DNA of 64,000 nt, taken from NCBI GenBank assembly GCA_958296115.1, contig OY282442.1:248001-312000 (forward strand), given 5' to 3'. Origin of the DNA: an uncultured Dehalococcoidia bacterium. GTDB lineage: Bacteria > Chloroflexota > Dehalococcoidia > Lucifugimonadales > CAJWER01. A program made the translations under genes and the position numbers. Of this stretch, positions 8,199 to 16,983 are shown in pieces (the stretch's first letter is position 1; every line of letters begins with the position of its first letter). The notes below the pieces were generated by a model, which was not told where the DNA came from, searched no databases, and was given only the letters and a program-made list of their open reading frames with translations.

Positions 8199-9422
8199 AT
8201 GCCCGTATACCACGTCTCGCAGGTTGCGTCGTACCTGCGGGAAATGCTGGAAAACGACTTCTTCCTGAACGACGTCTGGGTCCAGGGCGAGGTCGCCAAC
8301 CTCGCCCGGCCCGGCTCGGGCAACTGCTACTACTCCCTCCGCGACTCCCGCGCAACCATCCGGTGCGCCATGTTCGCCAACCGCTCCCAGGGCGCGGACC
8401 TGCTCACCAACGGAGCCGCCGTCATCGCCCACGGCAGGGTCGCCATATACGAACAGCGCGGCGACCTCCAGCTCATCGTCGACCGCGTACAGCCGGAGGG
8501 CATGGGCGAACGCGAGCTTCGCCTCGCGGAGCTCAGAACGAAGCTCCAGCGCGAAGGGCTGTTCGACCACTCCCGCAAGCGCGCCGTCCCGAACTTCCCC
8601 AAGCGGGTCGGCGTGGTTACCTCCCCCAGCGGCGCGGTCTGGCATGACATTCGAACCGTGGTCGCCAGGCGATACCCCGTGGCCGAGCTCGTCCTCGCGC
8701 CCGCCGCCGTGCAGGGCCCCCACGCAGCCTTCACCCTGATGGATGCATTCGCCGCCCTCGACGAGACCGGCGGCCTCGACGTCGTCATCCTGGCCCGCGG
8801 CGGAGGCTCCCTCGAAGACCTTGCGCCTTTCGACGACGAGGGCGTCGCCCGCGCCGTGTTCGCCAGCCGAGCCCCCGTCATCAGCGCCGTCGGACACGAG
8901 ACCGACCACACCATAGCCGACCTCACGGCTGACCTCAGGGCGCCCACCCCGTCCGCGGCGGCGGAGATGGCAGTGCCCGACTCCCGCGAGCTGGCCGCCG
9001 GAATCGCGGCCCGCCGAGGACGCATGACCTCGCGCCTATCCAACAGGCTCGACGCATCGCGCGCCGCCCTCTCCCACCTCCAATCGCGATGCGCCCGCGG
9101 CCGGCCCGATGTAGACACGCTCCGCCAGCGCATAGACGGCCTGCTCGAAAGCGCCGCCCTGAGCCTCCGCCGAGAACTCGGAATCAGGTCCGAACGCGCC
9201 TCCGCCCTCCAAATGCGCCTCCGCGCCCTCAGCCCTGTTGACACCTTGCGCCGAGGATATGCTATAGTAAGCGCGCCCGAAACCGGCTCAATCGTCGGCG
9301 ACGCGGCCCGGCTTGCGCCTGCCGACAGAGTCCAAGTAACACTGGCCCGAGGTTGGTTCGACGCTGAGGTCGCGGAAACCCACCCGGACGGCGCAGGAAA
9401 CCGGGCCGGCTGGTCCGAGTAA
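8199..9422 (+). CDS. xseA: Exodeoxyribonuclease VII large subunit
   Basis: 407 residues from ATG 8199, directly after efp. The N-terminal OB-fold (VSQVASYLREMLENDFFLNDVWVQGEVAN) is followed by the catalytic core with FPKRVGVVTSPSGAVWHDI, DVVILARGGGSLEDLAPFDDEGVARA and SAVGHETDHTIADLTADLRAPTPSAAAE-type signatures. With XseB it degrades single-stranded DNA to oligonucleotides. Its partner xseB is four genes along at 10747, separated by two DUF4389 genes, whereas the two are usually adjacent. A longer in-frame start inside efp is not credible. Confidence 0.97.
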   Translation: MPVYHVSQVASYLREMLENDFFLNDVWVQGEVANLARPGSGNCYYSLRDSRATIRCAMFANRSQGADLLTNGAAVIAHGRVAIYEQRGDLQLIVDRVQPEGMGERELRLAELRTKLQREGLFDHSRKRAVPNFPKRVGVVTSPSGAVWHDIRTVVARRYPVAELVLAPAAVQGPHAAFTLMDAFAALDETGGLDVVILARGGGSLEDLAPFDDEGVARAVFASRAPVISAVGHETDHTIADLTADLRAPTPSAAAEMAVPDSRELAAGIAARRGRMTSRLSNRLDASRAALSHLQSRCARGRPDVDTLRQRIDGLLESAALSLRRELGIRSERASALQMRLRALSPVDTLRRGYAIVSAPETGSIVGDAARLAPADRVQVTLARGWFDAEVAETHPDGAGNRAGWSE

Positions 9423-9462
9423 CCATTCTGGTCCGATGCCCGAAATATCGAGGAGGCGACCC

Positions 9463-10086
9463 ATGGCGCAGGAACCCGGCTACCCGGTGCAGTACTCGAT
9501 AGACTATCCGGAGTCGAGCGACAGGCTGACCGTCTTCTTCAGGTTCATCTTGGCGATCCCCGTAATCTTCTTGATAGGGCTACTCACTGGCAGCAACCGG
9601 TACCCCGTATTGTCTGAAGACTTGTGGATGGTCCTCATAGCCCCCTCAGCGGCCTTGAGCGTGGCCGTGATGCTGGTGATTCTGTTCAGAAAGAAGTACC
9701 CCCGCTGGTGGTTCGACTTTTACCTCGAGTTGGCGCGGTTCGGGGCCAGGGTCGGCGCCTACCTCGGCCTGATGCAGGACGCCTACCCCTCCACCGACGA
9801 GAAGCAGTCCGTACACCTGGACATCGAATACCCTGAAGACCTGAACCGCTGGATGCCCCTGGTCAAGTGGCTGCTGGCGCTGCCTCACTACATCGCGCTC
9901 GCCGTACTGGGGATAATCTCCATCGTGGTCCTCATCATCGCATGGCTCGCGATCCTCTTCACAGGACGCTACCCCCGCTCTCTCTTCGACTTCCTCGTCG
10001 GAGTCGGCAGATGGGGCGCCAGGGTCAACGCCTACGCATTCATGCTGGCTACGGACCGCTATCCCCCGTTCCGCCTCGGCCCGTAG
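9463..10086 (+). CDS. DUF4389 membrane protein
   Basis: 207 residues from ATG 9463, preceded by AGGAGG at 9451-9456. Two DUF4389-like units each begin with a YPVQYSIDYPE or VHLDIEYPEDLNRW strand, pass through one or two hydrophobic helices, and end in a segment like ILFTGRYPRSLFDFLVGVGRW. Four membrane helices are likely. The first unit is divergent (EDLWMVLIAPSAALS). The second unit closely resembles both halves of the neighbouring gene at 10156, so the pair arose by duplication. The molecular function of DUF4389 is not known to me. Confidence 0.85.
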   Translation: MAQEPGYPVQYSIDYPESSDRLTVFFRFILAIPVIFLIGLLTGSNRYPVLSEDLWMVLIAPSAALSVAVMLVILFRKKYPRWWFDFYLELARFGARVGAYLGLMQDAYPSTDEKQSVHLDIEYPEDLNRWMPLVKWLLALPHYIALAVLGIISIVVLIIAWLAILFTGRYPRSLFDFLVGVGRWGARVNAYAFMLATDRYPPFRLGP

Positions 10087-10155
10087 CCAGCGCCCAAGCG
10101 GCGCAGGTAGAAGCGCCGACCCACACCCATACCCAAACATCAGAAAAGGTGATAC

Positions 10156-10737
10156 ATGGCGCAGAGTTCCGACTACCCGGTCCAGCTTTCGATAGACTAC
10201 CCGGAGCGGCTCAACCGCTGGCTTATCTTCGTCAAGTGGCTCCTAGTGATACCCCACATCCTCGTCATCGCCGTCCTCGGCATAATAGCAGGCGTGGCAA
10301 CCATCGTTGCATGGTTCGCCATCCTGTTCACAGGACGCTTCCCTCGCTCCCTCTTCGATTTCATCCTCGGATTCACGTGGTGGTACCAGAGAGCCAATGC
10401 TTACGGGGCCCTGATGCGTGACGAGTATCCACCCTTCCAGCTGGGACCATCTGACCACCCGGTCGTCCATGTCCGCATTGAATACCCCGAAGGCCTGAAC
10501 CGCTGGCTCATCTTCGTCAAGTGGCTTCTGGCGATACCCCATTACATCGTGCTCTACTTCCTGGGCATAATAACGGTGATACTGGCCCTCCTCGCTTGGT
10601 TCGCCATCCTTTTCACCACCCGCTACCCCAGGTCGATCTTCGACTTCAACCTCGGCGTCATGCGGTGGAACCTGCGAGTCAACGCCTATGTCCTCCTCAT
10701 GACCGACAAGTACCCGCCGTTCCGGCTCAACCCCTAG
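10156..10737 (+). CDS. DUF4389 membrane protein (paralogue)
   Basis: 193 residues from ATG 10156 with AAGGTGAT upstream. It consists of two well-matched DUF4389 units, each with the core LNRWLIFVKWLLxIPH, a helix pair, AWFAILFTxRxPRSxFDF and a closing DxYPPFxL. Four helices are predicted. It follows its paralogue by 69 bases and precedes xseB by 9 bases, so it lies inside the apparent exonuclease VII transcript. No reported link to DNA metabolism is known to me. Confidence 0.87.
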   Translation: MAQSSDYPVQLSIDYPERLNRWLIFVKWLLVIPHILVIAVLGIIAGVATIVAWFAILFTGRFPRSLFDFILGFTWWYQRANAYGALMRDEYPPFQLGPSDHPVVHVRIEYPEGLNRWLIFVKWLLAIPHYIVLYFLGIITVILALLAWFAILFTTRYPRSIFDFNLGVMRWNLRVNAYVLLMTDKYPPFRLNP

Positions 10738-10746
10738 CTGGCGGCA

Positions 10747-11022
10747 ATGACGACGCGCGGAGAAGACGCCGGCCCGACGTTCGAGCAGGTCATGGCCCGG
10801 CTGGACGAGACTGTCCGGGCCGTCGAGACCGGCGATATTCCCCTTGACGAGGCCGTGCGACTCTATGAACAGGGTATGAAGCTGGCTAGCCTCTCCAGCC
10901 AGATGCTCGCCGACGCCGAGATGAGAATCACCCAGATACAGACCGCCTACGGCGAGCAGATGCGCCTGCCAACCCAAGACGCTCCCGACGTGGAGACCCA
11001 AGATGCTAGAATACTCTCGTAA
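10747..11022 (+). CDS. xseB: Exodeoxyribonuclease VII small subunit
   Basis: 91 residues, normal for XseB (about 70-90). The three-helix signature is clear: FEQVMARLDETVRAVETGDI, PLDEAVRLYEQGMKL and a final helix with AEMRITQI. It assembles around XseA. The last ~17 residues, rich in Asp, Thr and Pro, are an unstructured tail. It starts 9 bases after a DUF4389 gene and ends 27 bases before the PHP gene. Confidence 0.93.
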   Translation: MTTRGEDAGPTFEQVMARLDETVRAVETGDIPLDEAVRLYEQGMKLASLSSQMLADAEMRITQIQTAYGEQMRLPTQDAPDVETQDARILS

Positions 11023-11049
11023 AGAAGAACCGACCTGCCAGGAGACCCG

Positions 11050-11736
11050 ATGCCATTCGCAAACGCGGCCCTGATAAAAGCCGACTTCCACATGCACACC
11101 AGCTTCTCCCCCGACTCGGAGACCACCCCCGAGCGGCTGGTAGAACGTTGCGTCGAAGTCGGGCTGGGCCTGATAGCCGTCACCGACCACGACACCATCG
11201 AGGGCGCGCTCGCCGTGCGCGAGATAGCCCCCTTCAAGGTCATCATCGGCGAGGAGGTCAAGTCGTCCGAGGGCGAGATAACCGGCCTCTTCCTGCAAGA
11301 GACGATACCCCCCGGACTGCCGCCCTTGGAGACGGCCCGGCGCATCAAGGAGCAGGGCGGCCTCGTCTCGCTCCCCCATCCATTCGACCGCTTCCGGCGA
11401 GAGGTGATAAGCCCGCAGGCGCTCGCCGAAGTCGCGGACCTCGCCGACATCATCGAGGTCTTCAACTCCCGCAACAACCTCAGCGCCGACGACCGCAAGG
11501 CGGCGGAGTTCGCCAAGGAGCGCGGCCTGCTCACCTCCGGGGTGAGCGACGCCCACACGCCCATGGAGCTAGGACGAACATACGTCGAGATGCCCGATTT
11601 CGACGGTACGCCCGAAGACTTCAAGCGCGCCCTCGCCCAGGGCAGGATAGTGGGCCGACGCATGAGCCCCCTGATCCATTTCACCACCACCTTCACCCGC
11701 TTCAAGAAGAAGCTGCTCCGAAGAACACGCCCCTAG
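11050..11736 (+). CDS. PHP-domain phosphoesterase
   Basis: 228 residues from ATG 11050 with AGGAG upstream. The metal-binding motifs of the polymerase and histidinol phosphatase family are present: KADFHMHTSFSPDS at the N-terminus, AVTDHDTIEG at about residue 45, LPHPFDR at about 115, and SGVSDAHTP at about 165. This is the layout of stand-alone PHP proteins (TrpH/RnaAM-type nucleotide or 5'-3' exonuclease-like phosphoesterases). The exact substrate cannot be read from sequence. It ends the forward gene run; two extragenic repeats follow. Confidence 0.88.
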   Translation: MPFANAALIKADFHMHTSFSPDSETTPERLVERCVEVGLGLIAVTDHDTIEGALAVREIAPFKVIIGEEVKSSEGEITGLFLQETIPPGLPPLETARRIKEQGGLVSLPHPFDRFRREVISPQALAEVADLADIIEVFNSRNNLSADDRKAAEFAKERGLLTSGVSDAHTPMELGRTYVEMPDFDGTPEDFKRALAQGRIVGRRMSPLIHFTTTFTRFKKKLLRRTRP

Positions 11737-11750
11737 CGCCGCGTCCATCT

Positions 11751-11802
11751 CATCCCCTCTCCCTTGACGTGAGAGGGCTAGGGTGAGGTGATTCACGACG
11801 CC
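11751..11802. repeat. Extragenic palindromic repeat
   Basis: CCCCTCTCCCTTGACGTGAGAGGG followed by CTAGGGTGAGG and TTCACGACGCC, 15 bases after the PHP stop. One arm carries a substitution (GTGAGAGGG), weakening the stem. Confidence 0.75.
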
Positions 11803-11830
11803 AAAACAAGATGGGCAGCAGTCCCATCTC

Positions 11831-11880
11831 TTATCCCCTCTCCCTTGATGGGAGAGGGTTAGGGTGAGGGTGATTCAGGC
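11831..11880. repeat. Extragenic palindromic repeat
   Basis: A second copy only 29 bases on, with perfect arms CCCTCTCCC and GGGAGAGGG and the tail TTAGGGTGAGGGTGATTCAGG. It lies between two convergent transcription units, where a bidirectional transcript end would be useful. Confidence 0.8.
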
Positions 11881-11885
11881 GTGCC

Positions 11886-12938
11886 TTATGGTGAGACGAG
11901 GATCCTGAAGACGTTCTTGGACGGCTCCAGCATTCGCTCGAACCCCCTGACGATCACCTCGTCGAGATGTATCTTGTCGGAGATTAGGGGCGTGGTGTCT
12001 ATGTCCCCGCTGGCGATGAGCCTGACGGCGTCCTCCACGTCGCGCCGCTCGTAGGCTATGGAGCCTACCAGCCGCTTCTCGTCCGATACCACGCTGTTGA
12101 AGTCTATCGTGGTCTCGTCGGTATAGATCGCTACGAGGACAACGCGCCCGCCTCGCCTCGCCCAATCGACGGCGAGCGCCGGCGTCTGCGGGCCTCCCGC
12201 GGCGTCTATGACCACGTCCGGGCCGTCGCCGCCTGTAACCTCCAGCAGACGGTCGCCGGCGTCCGGCGCTGAAGAGTCGATCGCCTCGCCCGCGCCGAGC
12301 TTCCTTGCGAGGTCGAGGCTGAGCTCGCGGCGGTCGAGGGCAATGGTCTCCGCTCCCATGGCCTTGACGGCCTGCATCGCCAGGAGTCCCACCGTGCCGC
12401 AGCCGAGCACCGCGACGCGCTCGCCGGGCTTGACTCCGGCACGGCGTGCGGCGTGTATGGCGACGGAGGTCGGCTCGATGGGAGCCGCCTGCTCGCTGCT
12501 CACCTCGTCGGGCAGCTTGATGGCTTCGTCCGCGCGCCAAACCATGTACTCCGCCAGGCCCCCGTCGAGGTCGAAGCCCGCCACCGCCATGTGAGCGCAC
12601 ATCGTCTCGCCCCCGGATGCGCAGTGCCGGCATCTGCCGCAGGTGAGCACCGTGTTCAGGACCACCCTGTCGCCGGGGCCGACGTTCGAGACTCCCTGAC
12701 CCATATCTACGACGGCGCCCGTAATCTCGTGGCCGGGGGTGAGCGGCAGCATACGCCCCGTTATCGGGTTGGGCGTGTCGTGGGCGATGAACTTTGGCCC
12801 GTAAAGGTACTCCTCGATGTCGGTCGCGCATATCCCGCAGTAGTCTATGCGCAGCTTCACCTCCCCTGGCCCGGGCTCGGGTTCAGGGACGTCCTGCAGC
12901 CTGAGGTCCTTGTTGCCGTGATAGACGAGGGCTTTCAT
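11886..12938 (-). CDS. Zinc-dependent alcohol dehydrogenase family protein (threonine/sorbitol dehydrogenase-like)
   Basis: 350 residues from ATG 12938 with GAGGAGGAAT upstream. It has the GroES-like domain with catalytic-zinc ligands (DYCGICATD, GHE) and the structural-zinc set CGRCRHCASGGETMC. A Rossmann segment AVLGCGTVGLLAMQAVKAMGA binds NAD(P). This is the medium-chain dehydrogenase layout, nearest in style to sorbitol, butanediol or threonine dehydrogenases; substrate not determinable. It lies 22 bases downstream of an ABC permease gene, probably the same transcript. Confidence 0.9.
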   Translation of the reverse strand: MKALVYHGNKDLRLQDVPEPEPGPGEVKLRIDYCGICATDIEEYLYGPKFIAHDTPNPITGRMLPLTPGHEITGAVVDMGQGVSNVGPGDRVVLNTVLTCGRCRHCASGGETMCAHMAVAGFDLDGGLAEYMVWRADEAIKLPDEVSSEQAAPIEPTSVAIHAARRAGVKPGERVAVLGCGTVGLLAMQAVKAMGAETIALDRRELSLDLARKLGAGEAIDSSAPDAGDRLLEVTGGDGPDVVIDAAGGPQTPALAVDWARRGGRVVLVAIYTDETTIDFNSVVSDEKRLVGSIAYERRDVEDAVRLIASGDIDTTPLISDKIHLDEVIVRGFERMLEPSKNVFRILVSP

Positions 12939-12960
12939 GGCGATTCCTCCTCGACCGGTT

Positions 12961-13980
12961 CTAACTGCCGGAGAACTTGATGCGCGGGTCTATGACTGCA
13001 AGCAGGATGTCCGAGAGCAGTGTGCCGATGACGGTCAAGATGCCTATCAGCAGCACGACGAAGCCTGCCAGGTAGATGTCCTCGTCCTCTATGGCGGTCA
13101 GCAGCACCGGGCCGATGGTGGGCAGGCTCAGGACCACCGATACGATGACGCTCCCGCTCACGAGCGCGGGCAGCAGGTATCCGATGGTGCTCACCAGGGG
13201 ATTGAGCGCGACCCTGACCGGATACTTCAGGATGGCCTTGAGAGGGTTGGCGCCCTTGGCCCGCGCGGTAACCACGTATGGCTTCCCCAGCTCGTCGAGC
13301 AGGTTGTTCCGCATTATGCGGATCAGGCTGGCCGTGCCTGAGGTGCCCAACACTATCGCGGGGATCCAGAGGTGATTGATCAGGTCGATTGCCTTCGGGA
13401 CTCCCCATGGGGCATTGGCGTAGTCGGCGGAGAAGAGGCCGCCCACGCTCTGGTTGAAGTAGGCGTAGCCGATGTACAGAAGGACGAGTCCCAGCAGGAA
13501 GTCGGGCACCGCCAGGCCTGTGAATCCCAGGAAAGTAAAGGCGTAGTCGCCGACGGAGTGCTGCCTCACCGCGGAGTATATCCCGATGGGAATGGCGAAG
13601 GTCCACGTTACCAGGATGGTGAAGCCGGTCAGGGCGATGGTCGTCCAGATGCGCTCGCCTATGACCTTCTTGACAGTCTCCTGGACCGCGAGCCCGTTGC
13701 CCGTGGGACCGAAGGCCCGGCCCAGGTCGCCGTGGCGGACCATGTTCCAGATCCAAAGGGCGTAGCGGACGTAGATCGGGCGGTCGAGGTGGAGGTAACG
13801 CCGCAGCTCGTCCATTATCTCCAGGGCCTGGGCGTCGCCGGATGTATGAGCCGTCGTGCGGTCGAACCTCTTTGACGCCAAGTCGCCCTCTGGGAGCTCG
13901 ATGATGAAGAAGGCCAGCATCGAGATCATGACGATGGTGAACAGGGATAGTATGAGGCGCCTGGCGATGTACGCGGTCAT
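12961..13980 (-). CDS. ABC transporter permease, DppB/OppB type
   Basis: 339 residues. It starts MTAYIARRLILSLFTIVMISMLAFFIIELPEGD, the usual first helix of dipeptide/nickel-type permeases, and carries the EAA loop near KPYVVTARAKGANPL. Six membrane helices are expected. It has a close paralogue at 60849 in this window. Neither has a partner permease (DppC), ATPase or binding-protein gene beside it here, so subunits would come from elsewhere. Substrate unknown; small peptides, sugars or opines are all possible for this family. Confidence 0.92.
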   Translation of the reverse strand: MTAYIARRLILSLFTIVMISMLAFFIIELPEGDLASKRFDRTTAHTSGDAQALEIMDELRRYLHLDRPIYVRYALWIWNMVRHGDLGRAFGPTGNGLAVQETVKKVIGERIWTTIALTGFTILVTWTFAIPIGIYSAVRQHSVGDYAFTFLGFTGLAVPDFLLGLVLLYIGYAYFNQSVGGLFSADYANAPWGVPKAIDLINHLWIPAIVLGTSGTASLIRIMRNNLLDELGKPYVVTARAKGANPLKAILKYPVRVALNPLVSTIGYLLPALVSGSVIVSVVLSLPTIGPVLLTAIEDEDIYLAGFVVLLIGILTVIGTLLSDILLAVIDPRIKFSGS

Positions 13981-14113
13981 GCGAATCTCCGCGGGAATCG
14001 GCGGTAGGGCCCGCCATCCAACGCCCCGTGAGTGTAGTCATCGCGGACGCGACATGTCAAACCAGTGGCCCAGTACTCCGTCCATTCAATTATGGACGGG
14101 CAATCAGTCCGCC

Positions 14114-14150
14114 TTTATCCCCTCTCCCTCGACGGGTTAGGGTGACCCAG
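14114..14150. repeat. Truncated extragenic repeat
   Basis: The copy has CCCTCTCCCTCGACGGG followed directly by TTAGGGTGACCCAGG. The second stem arm GAGAGGG is deleted. Confidence 0.65.
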
Positions 14151-14165
14151 GATGCATACTCTGGG

Positions 14166-14609
14166 CTATTCCCGGTCTTCCGGGATTACCGCGTACACGT
14201 CTATCTCGAAGTCTATGTGCGGCTCCGCCAGAGCCTTCACGACGATTCCCGTGGAGCATGGATGCGCGTCGCCGAGATGCCTTGCCAGGACGGGATATAC
14301 CAGCTCCCTGTACGAGCTGCGGGTAACGTAGGTGGTAACCTTGCAGATGTCCTCCATGCGGGCGCCGGCCTCCTCCAGGAGGGTCTTGACGCAGCGCATC
14401 GCGTTGTCCGCCTGCGCCGCGGGGTCTCCCCTGCCAACGAACCCGCCGCCCTCGAGGGGTATGCCGGTCTGTCCCTGCAGATGGACGACGTTGCCGACTC
14501 GCGCCGCGCGGCTGACCTCGTAATCGAGGCCGGGGAACATCGTTTCGTCCTTGGTGTTCTTGACCCTTACGCGCATGGCGACGGCATCCGTATCGCGGCG
14601 ACTTGTCAT
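14166..14609 (-). CDS. RidA/YjgF-family protein
   Basis: 147 residues if started at ATG 14609, which overlaps the stop of the upstream oxidoreductase gene as TGATG. A TTG three bases earlier is possible. The RidA core is clear: VHLQGQTG, the conserved AQADNAMRCVKTLLEEAGARMEDICKVTTYVT stretch, and the end DFEIDVYAVIPED. Classical RidA proteins deaminate reactive enamines/imines and use an Arg near the C-terminus. I do not see that Arg in the usual RAxVEV context (the segment here reads EPHIDFEIDV), so this may be a non-classical Rid subgroup. It is closely related to both halves of the protein at 34747. Confidence 0.88.
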   Translation of the reverse strand: MTSRRDTDAVAMRVRVKNTKDETMFPGLDYEVSRAARVGNVVHLQGQTGIPLEGGGFVGRGDPAAQADNAMRCVKTLLEEAGARMEDICKVTTYVTRSSYRELVYPVLARHLGDAHPCSTGIVVKALAEPHIDFEIDVYAVIPEDRE

Positions 14610-15802
14610 CAATCTATGGGGACGTTGACCCTTCGGCCCGTGGCGGCGGACAGGTAGGCCGAGTAGCTCACCGCGACGACGTCGCGTCCCAGCACGCTGT
14701 CCGAGATCGGCTCACGGCCAGAGACGGCGCACTCGCAGAAGTCCTGCATCTCGTGCGGAAAGCCGTTCATCCAGTCCTCGTCGGGATTGCTGAACTGCCA
14801 TCCCGCCTTGGTCTCGACCTTCTCGCGGATGTACTCGTCCCCGAATACGTCGCCGTCTGGCGCATACGCCAGCAGAGCGTCGTTGGGGTTGATGTTAACC
14901 TTGATTGCGGCCCGGGCCGCATAGACCGTCAGGAGGTTCTGTATCCCTCCGAGCACGATGTCCGCGGAGTTGATCTGCGCGATAGAGCCGTCGTCGAAGC
15001 CGACGACCATCATTCCCCAGTCCTCGCAGTCCTGCCAACCCGTGCGGATAGTGTGCTCGGCCTCGCTCTCGAACGCCTCGGTCTTGGTCAGGTTCGCTAC
15101 CGCGGCGACGACCCACTCGGGGCGTATGCGCCTGCCCAGCCGCCGCTTGCCCTCCTCGTACTTGAGATGGAGAGCCGCGCCCAGGGAGTGGCAGCCCTTG
15201 TTGTAGAGACTCCCGCCGCCGCTGGAGCTCCACACCATCGCGTAGGGCGAGTGCGTGCCGCTGTGCGACTCCTCGCCGACGATGCGGAGGATAGGCGTAT
15301 CGGCGGCGTCCAGCAGGCGCCTGGCCTTCTGCACGCCAGGCGCGTAGATGAGGTTCTCTGCGTACATTATCGTGCGCCCGGAATCGCTCTCGGCTCGTAT
15401 CATCCGGTCCGCGCTCTCCAGCCCGTCCTTGAGGCACCGCTGCCAGCCAGCCTCGTCCTGTCCTGGCGTGAAGGCCCCCGTGAAAGGCTTCTCTATCACG
15501 GCGTGCTTTCCCGCTTGCAGGGTTCGGACAACCATATCCTCGTGGAACTTGTTGGGCACGCAGGCGTCGACCATGTCCACGTCCGGGTCCTCGAGCGCCT
15601 CTTCCAGGCTGGAATAGACCTTCTCGAAGCCGTGCTTGTTCGCGAACGCGCCGCGGCCCTCCGGGCGGGGGCCGTACACCCCCACGAGTCGGGCCTCTAC
15701 CCCTATGACGCGCTTGTAACTCTCCGCGTGGAAGTCGGCTGCGAAGCCGTTGCCGATAATCGCGATTCCAACAGTCCGCTTATTCGTCGCTGTCGCAGGC
15801 AT
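14609..15802 (-). CDS. Gfo/Idh/MocA-family oxidoreductase
   Basis: 397 residues from ATG 15802, chosen because GGAGG lies 8 bases upstream; a GTG at 15817 is too close to it. The Rossmann start VGIAIIGNGFAADFHAESYKRV and the motif VIEKPFTGAF (family EKP catalytic lysine) place it in the NAD(P)-dependent sugar/inositol dehydrogenase superfamily. The dimerisation/substrate domain follows. Its stop overlaps the RidA start, implying coupled expression, and a RidA protein could remove reactive by-products of an oxidation. That functional pairing is inference. Confidence 0.9.
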   Translation of the reverse strand: MPATATNKRTVGIAIIGNGFAADFHAESYKRVIGVEARLVGVYGPRPEGRGAFANKHGFEKVYSSLEEALEDPDVDMVDACVPNKFHEDMVVRTLQAGKHAVIEKPFTGAFTPGQDEAGWQRCLKDGLESADRMIRAESDSGRTIMYAENLIYAPGVQKARRLLDAADTPILRIVGEESHSGTHSPYAMVWSSSGGGSLYNKGCHSLGAALHLKYEEGKRRLGRRIRPEWVVAAVANLTKTEAFESEAEHTIRTGWQDCEDWGMMVVGFDDGSIAQINSADIVLGGIQNLLTVYAARAAIKVNINPNDALLAYAPDGDVFGDEYIREKVETKAGWQFSNPDEDWMNGFPHEMQDFCECAVSGREPISDSVLGRDVVAVSYSAYLSAATGRRVNVPID

Positions 15803-15886
15803 GGTCATGGCCTCCACTGGTCAGGCGGACGAATGCTACCACCTCGCGCCCACCATGTCGACGCTAGGCAAGCGATAAGTGGGCAG

Positions 15887-15918
15887 TCCCCTCTCCCTTG
15901 ATGGGTGAGGGTGATTCA
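15887..15918. repeat. Truncated extragenic repeat
   Basis: CCCCTCTCCCTTGATGGG passes straight into TGAGGGTGATTCATG, with the second arm lost, just beyond the tatC stop. Confidence 0.65.
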
Positions 15919-15928
15919 TGAACCAGCG

Positions 15929-16690
15929 CTATGGTCGAGGGCCTGCCAGGGGAGAGGAGAGCCTTTGCCGGCCTCGCCCTCCGATGCGGGCGAGCCATAT
16001 GCTTGCTTCGTACAGGACGATGATGGGCAGGGCGACTATAGTCTGGTTGATAGGGTCGAACGTGGGCGTGATGACGGCCCCCAGCACGAAAGCCGCGACT
16101 ACCGCGTACTTGCGCCAGCGCGACAACATGCGGTGCGAGACGACCCCAATCCGCGACAGGAAGAAGATTACGACGGGCATCTCGAAGACGATGCCCATCC
16201 AGAAGAGCATGGTGATGATTAGGTTGGTGTAGCTGCCTATCCTGATTTGCGCCGTGGCGACGTCTCCGCCGAAGGTGAGCAGGAATCGGATTGCAGGCGG
16301 GAATAGCGCAAAGTATCCGAACGCCGCGCCGATGGCGAACGCGAGCAGGGAAGACGGGAGCAGCGCGAAGAGGTATCGCCGCTCGACGCGCGTCAGCCCC
16401 GGCGCAACGAATAGCACGGCCTGGAGCAGCACGAACGGCAGCGCCATCACGAACCCCGCCATCAGCGAGACCTTGAAGGCGATGCTGATGAACTCGGTCA
16501 TCTCCGTGAATATGGGCTTTTCGCCGGGAACGCTGGCGAACCCCTGCGCGGGCCCCTGGAGCAGCCTGAGCAGCGCGCGGTGGAACACGAAGGCGGCGAT
16601 TGTGCAGACCGCCACCGCGATGGCTGACCACGTTACGCGCCTGCGCAGCTCTACCAGGTGCTGGCGGACGGGCCTGGGCTCGTCCTTCAC
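15929..16690 (-). CDS. tatC: Sec-independent protein translocase TatC
   Basis: 253 residues with six predicted helices and TatC landmarks: the N-terminal RQHLVELRRRV, PSSLLAFAIGAAFGYFALFP and the FEMPVVIFFLSRIGVV segment. TatC recognises twin-arginine signal peptides and moves folded proteins across the membrane. The start is GTG 16690, overlapping the tatA/B stop in GTGA, with GGAAGAG upstream. The last gene of the rlmD-maf-tatA-tatC string. Confidence 0.96.
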   Translation of the reverse strand: MKDEPRPVRQHLVELRRRVTWSAIAVAVCTIAAFVFHRALLRLLQGPAQGFASVPGEKPIFTEMTEFISIAFKVSLMAGFVMALPFVLLQAVLFVAPGLTRVERRYLFALLPSSLLAFAIGAAFGYFALFPPAIRFLLTFGGDVATAQIRIGSYTNLIITMLFWMGIVFEMPVVIFFLSRIGVVSHRMLSRWRKYAVVAAFVLGAVITPTFDPINQTIVALPIIVLYEASIWLARIGGRGRQRLSSPLAGPRP

Positions 16691-16983
16691 GAGCTCTTCC
16701 TCTCCGCGTCGTCGGGCCGCGGAGGCTCGAAGCCGCTGGGAGCGTCTGCGGCGTCCTCCTCGCGGCCCTGCTCCGGGGGGGTATGTCCGCCCGGTCTATG
16801 AGCGCGGGGCTCCTCGGCGGTATCTTCGAGGGCGTCGGTCAGCCCCTGGCTCATGCGCCGTAGCTCGGTGGTCGCTTTGCCCATGAGCCTGGCGGCGTCT
16901 ATCATGCGCTGCGGGCCTATCACGATGAACGCCACGATGAGAATGACCAGGACCTCCAGGGATCCCATGCCCATGAAGGTCAT
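16687..16983 (-). CDS. Tat translocase subunit TatA/TatB family
   Basis: 98 residues from ATG 16983 (MTFMGMGSLEVLVILIVAF). One N-terminal membrane helix is followed by the hinge VIGPQRMIDAARLMGKATTELRRM, an amphipathic helix and a Pro/Glu-rich tail. The hinge Gly-Pro and the longer amphipathic helix resemble TatB as much as TatA. As only one small Tat gene is present here, it may serve both roles, as in minimal TatAC systems; this is inference. It overlaps maf by 4 bases (ATGA) and tatC by 4 bases (GTGA). Confidence 0.9.
   Translation of the reverse strand: MTFMGMGSLEVLVILIVAFIVIGPQRMIDAARLMGKATTELRRMSQGLTDALEDTAEEPRAHRPGGHTPPEQGREEDAADAPSGFEPPRPDDAERKSS

Noticed and set aside
12935-14041. 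A longer reverse frame over the first ABC permease
   Set aside because: It is a shifted-frame shadow, rich in Arg, His and Pro, of the clear permease frame 12961-13980.
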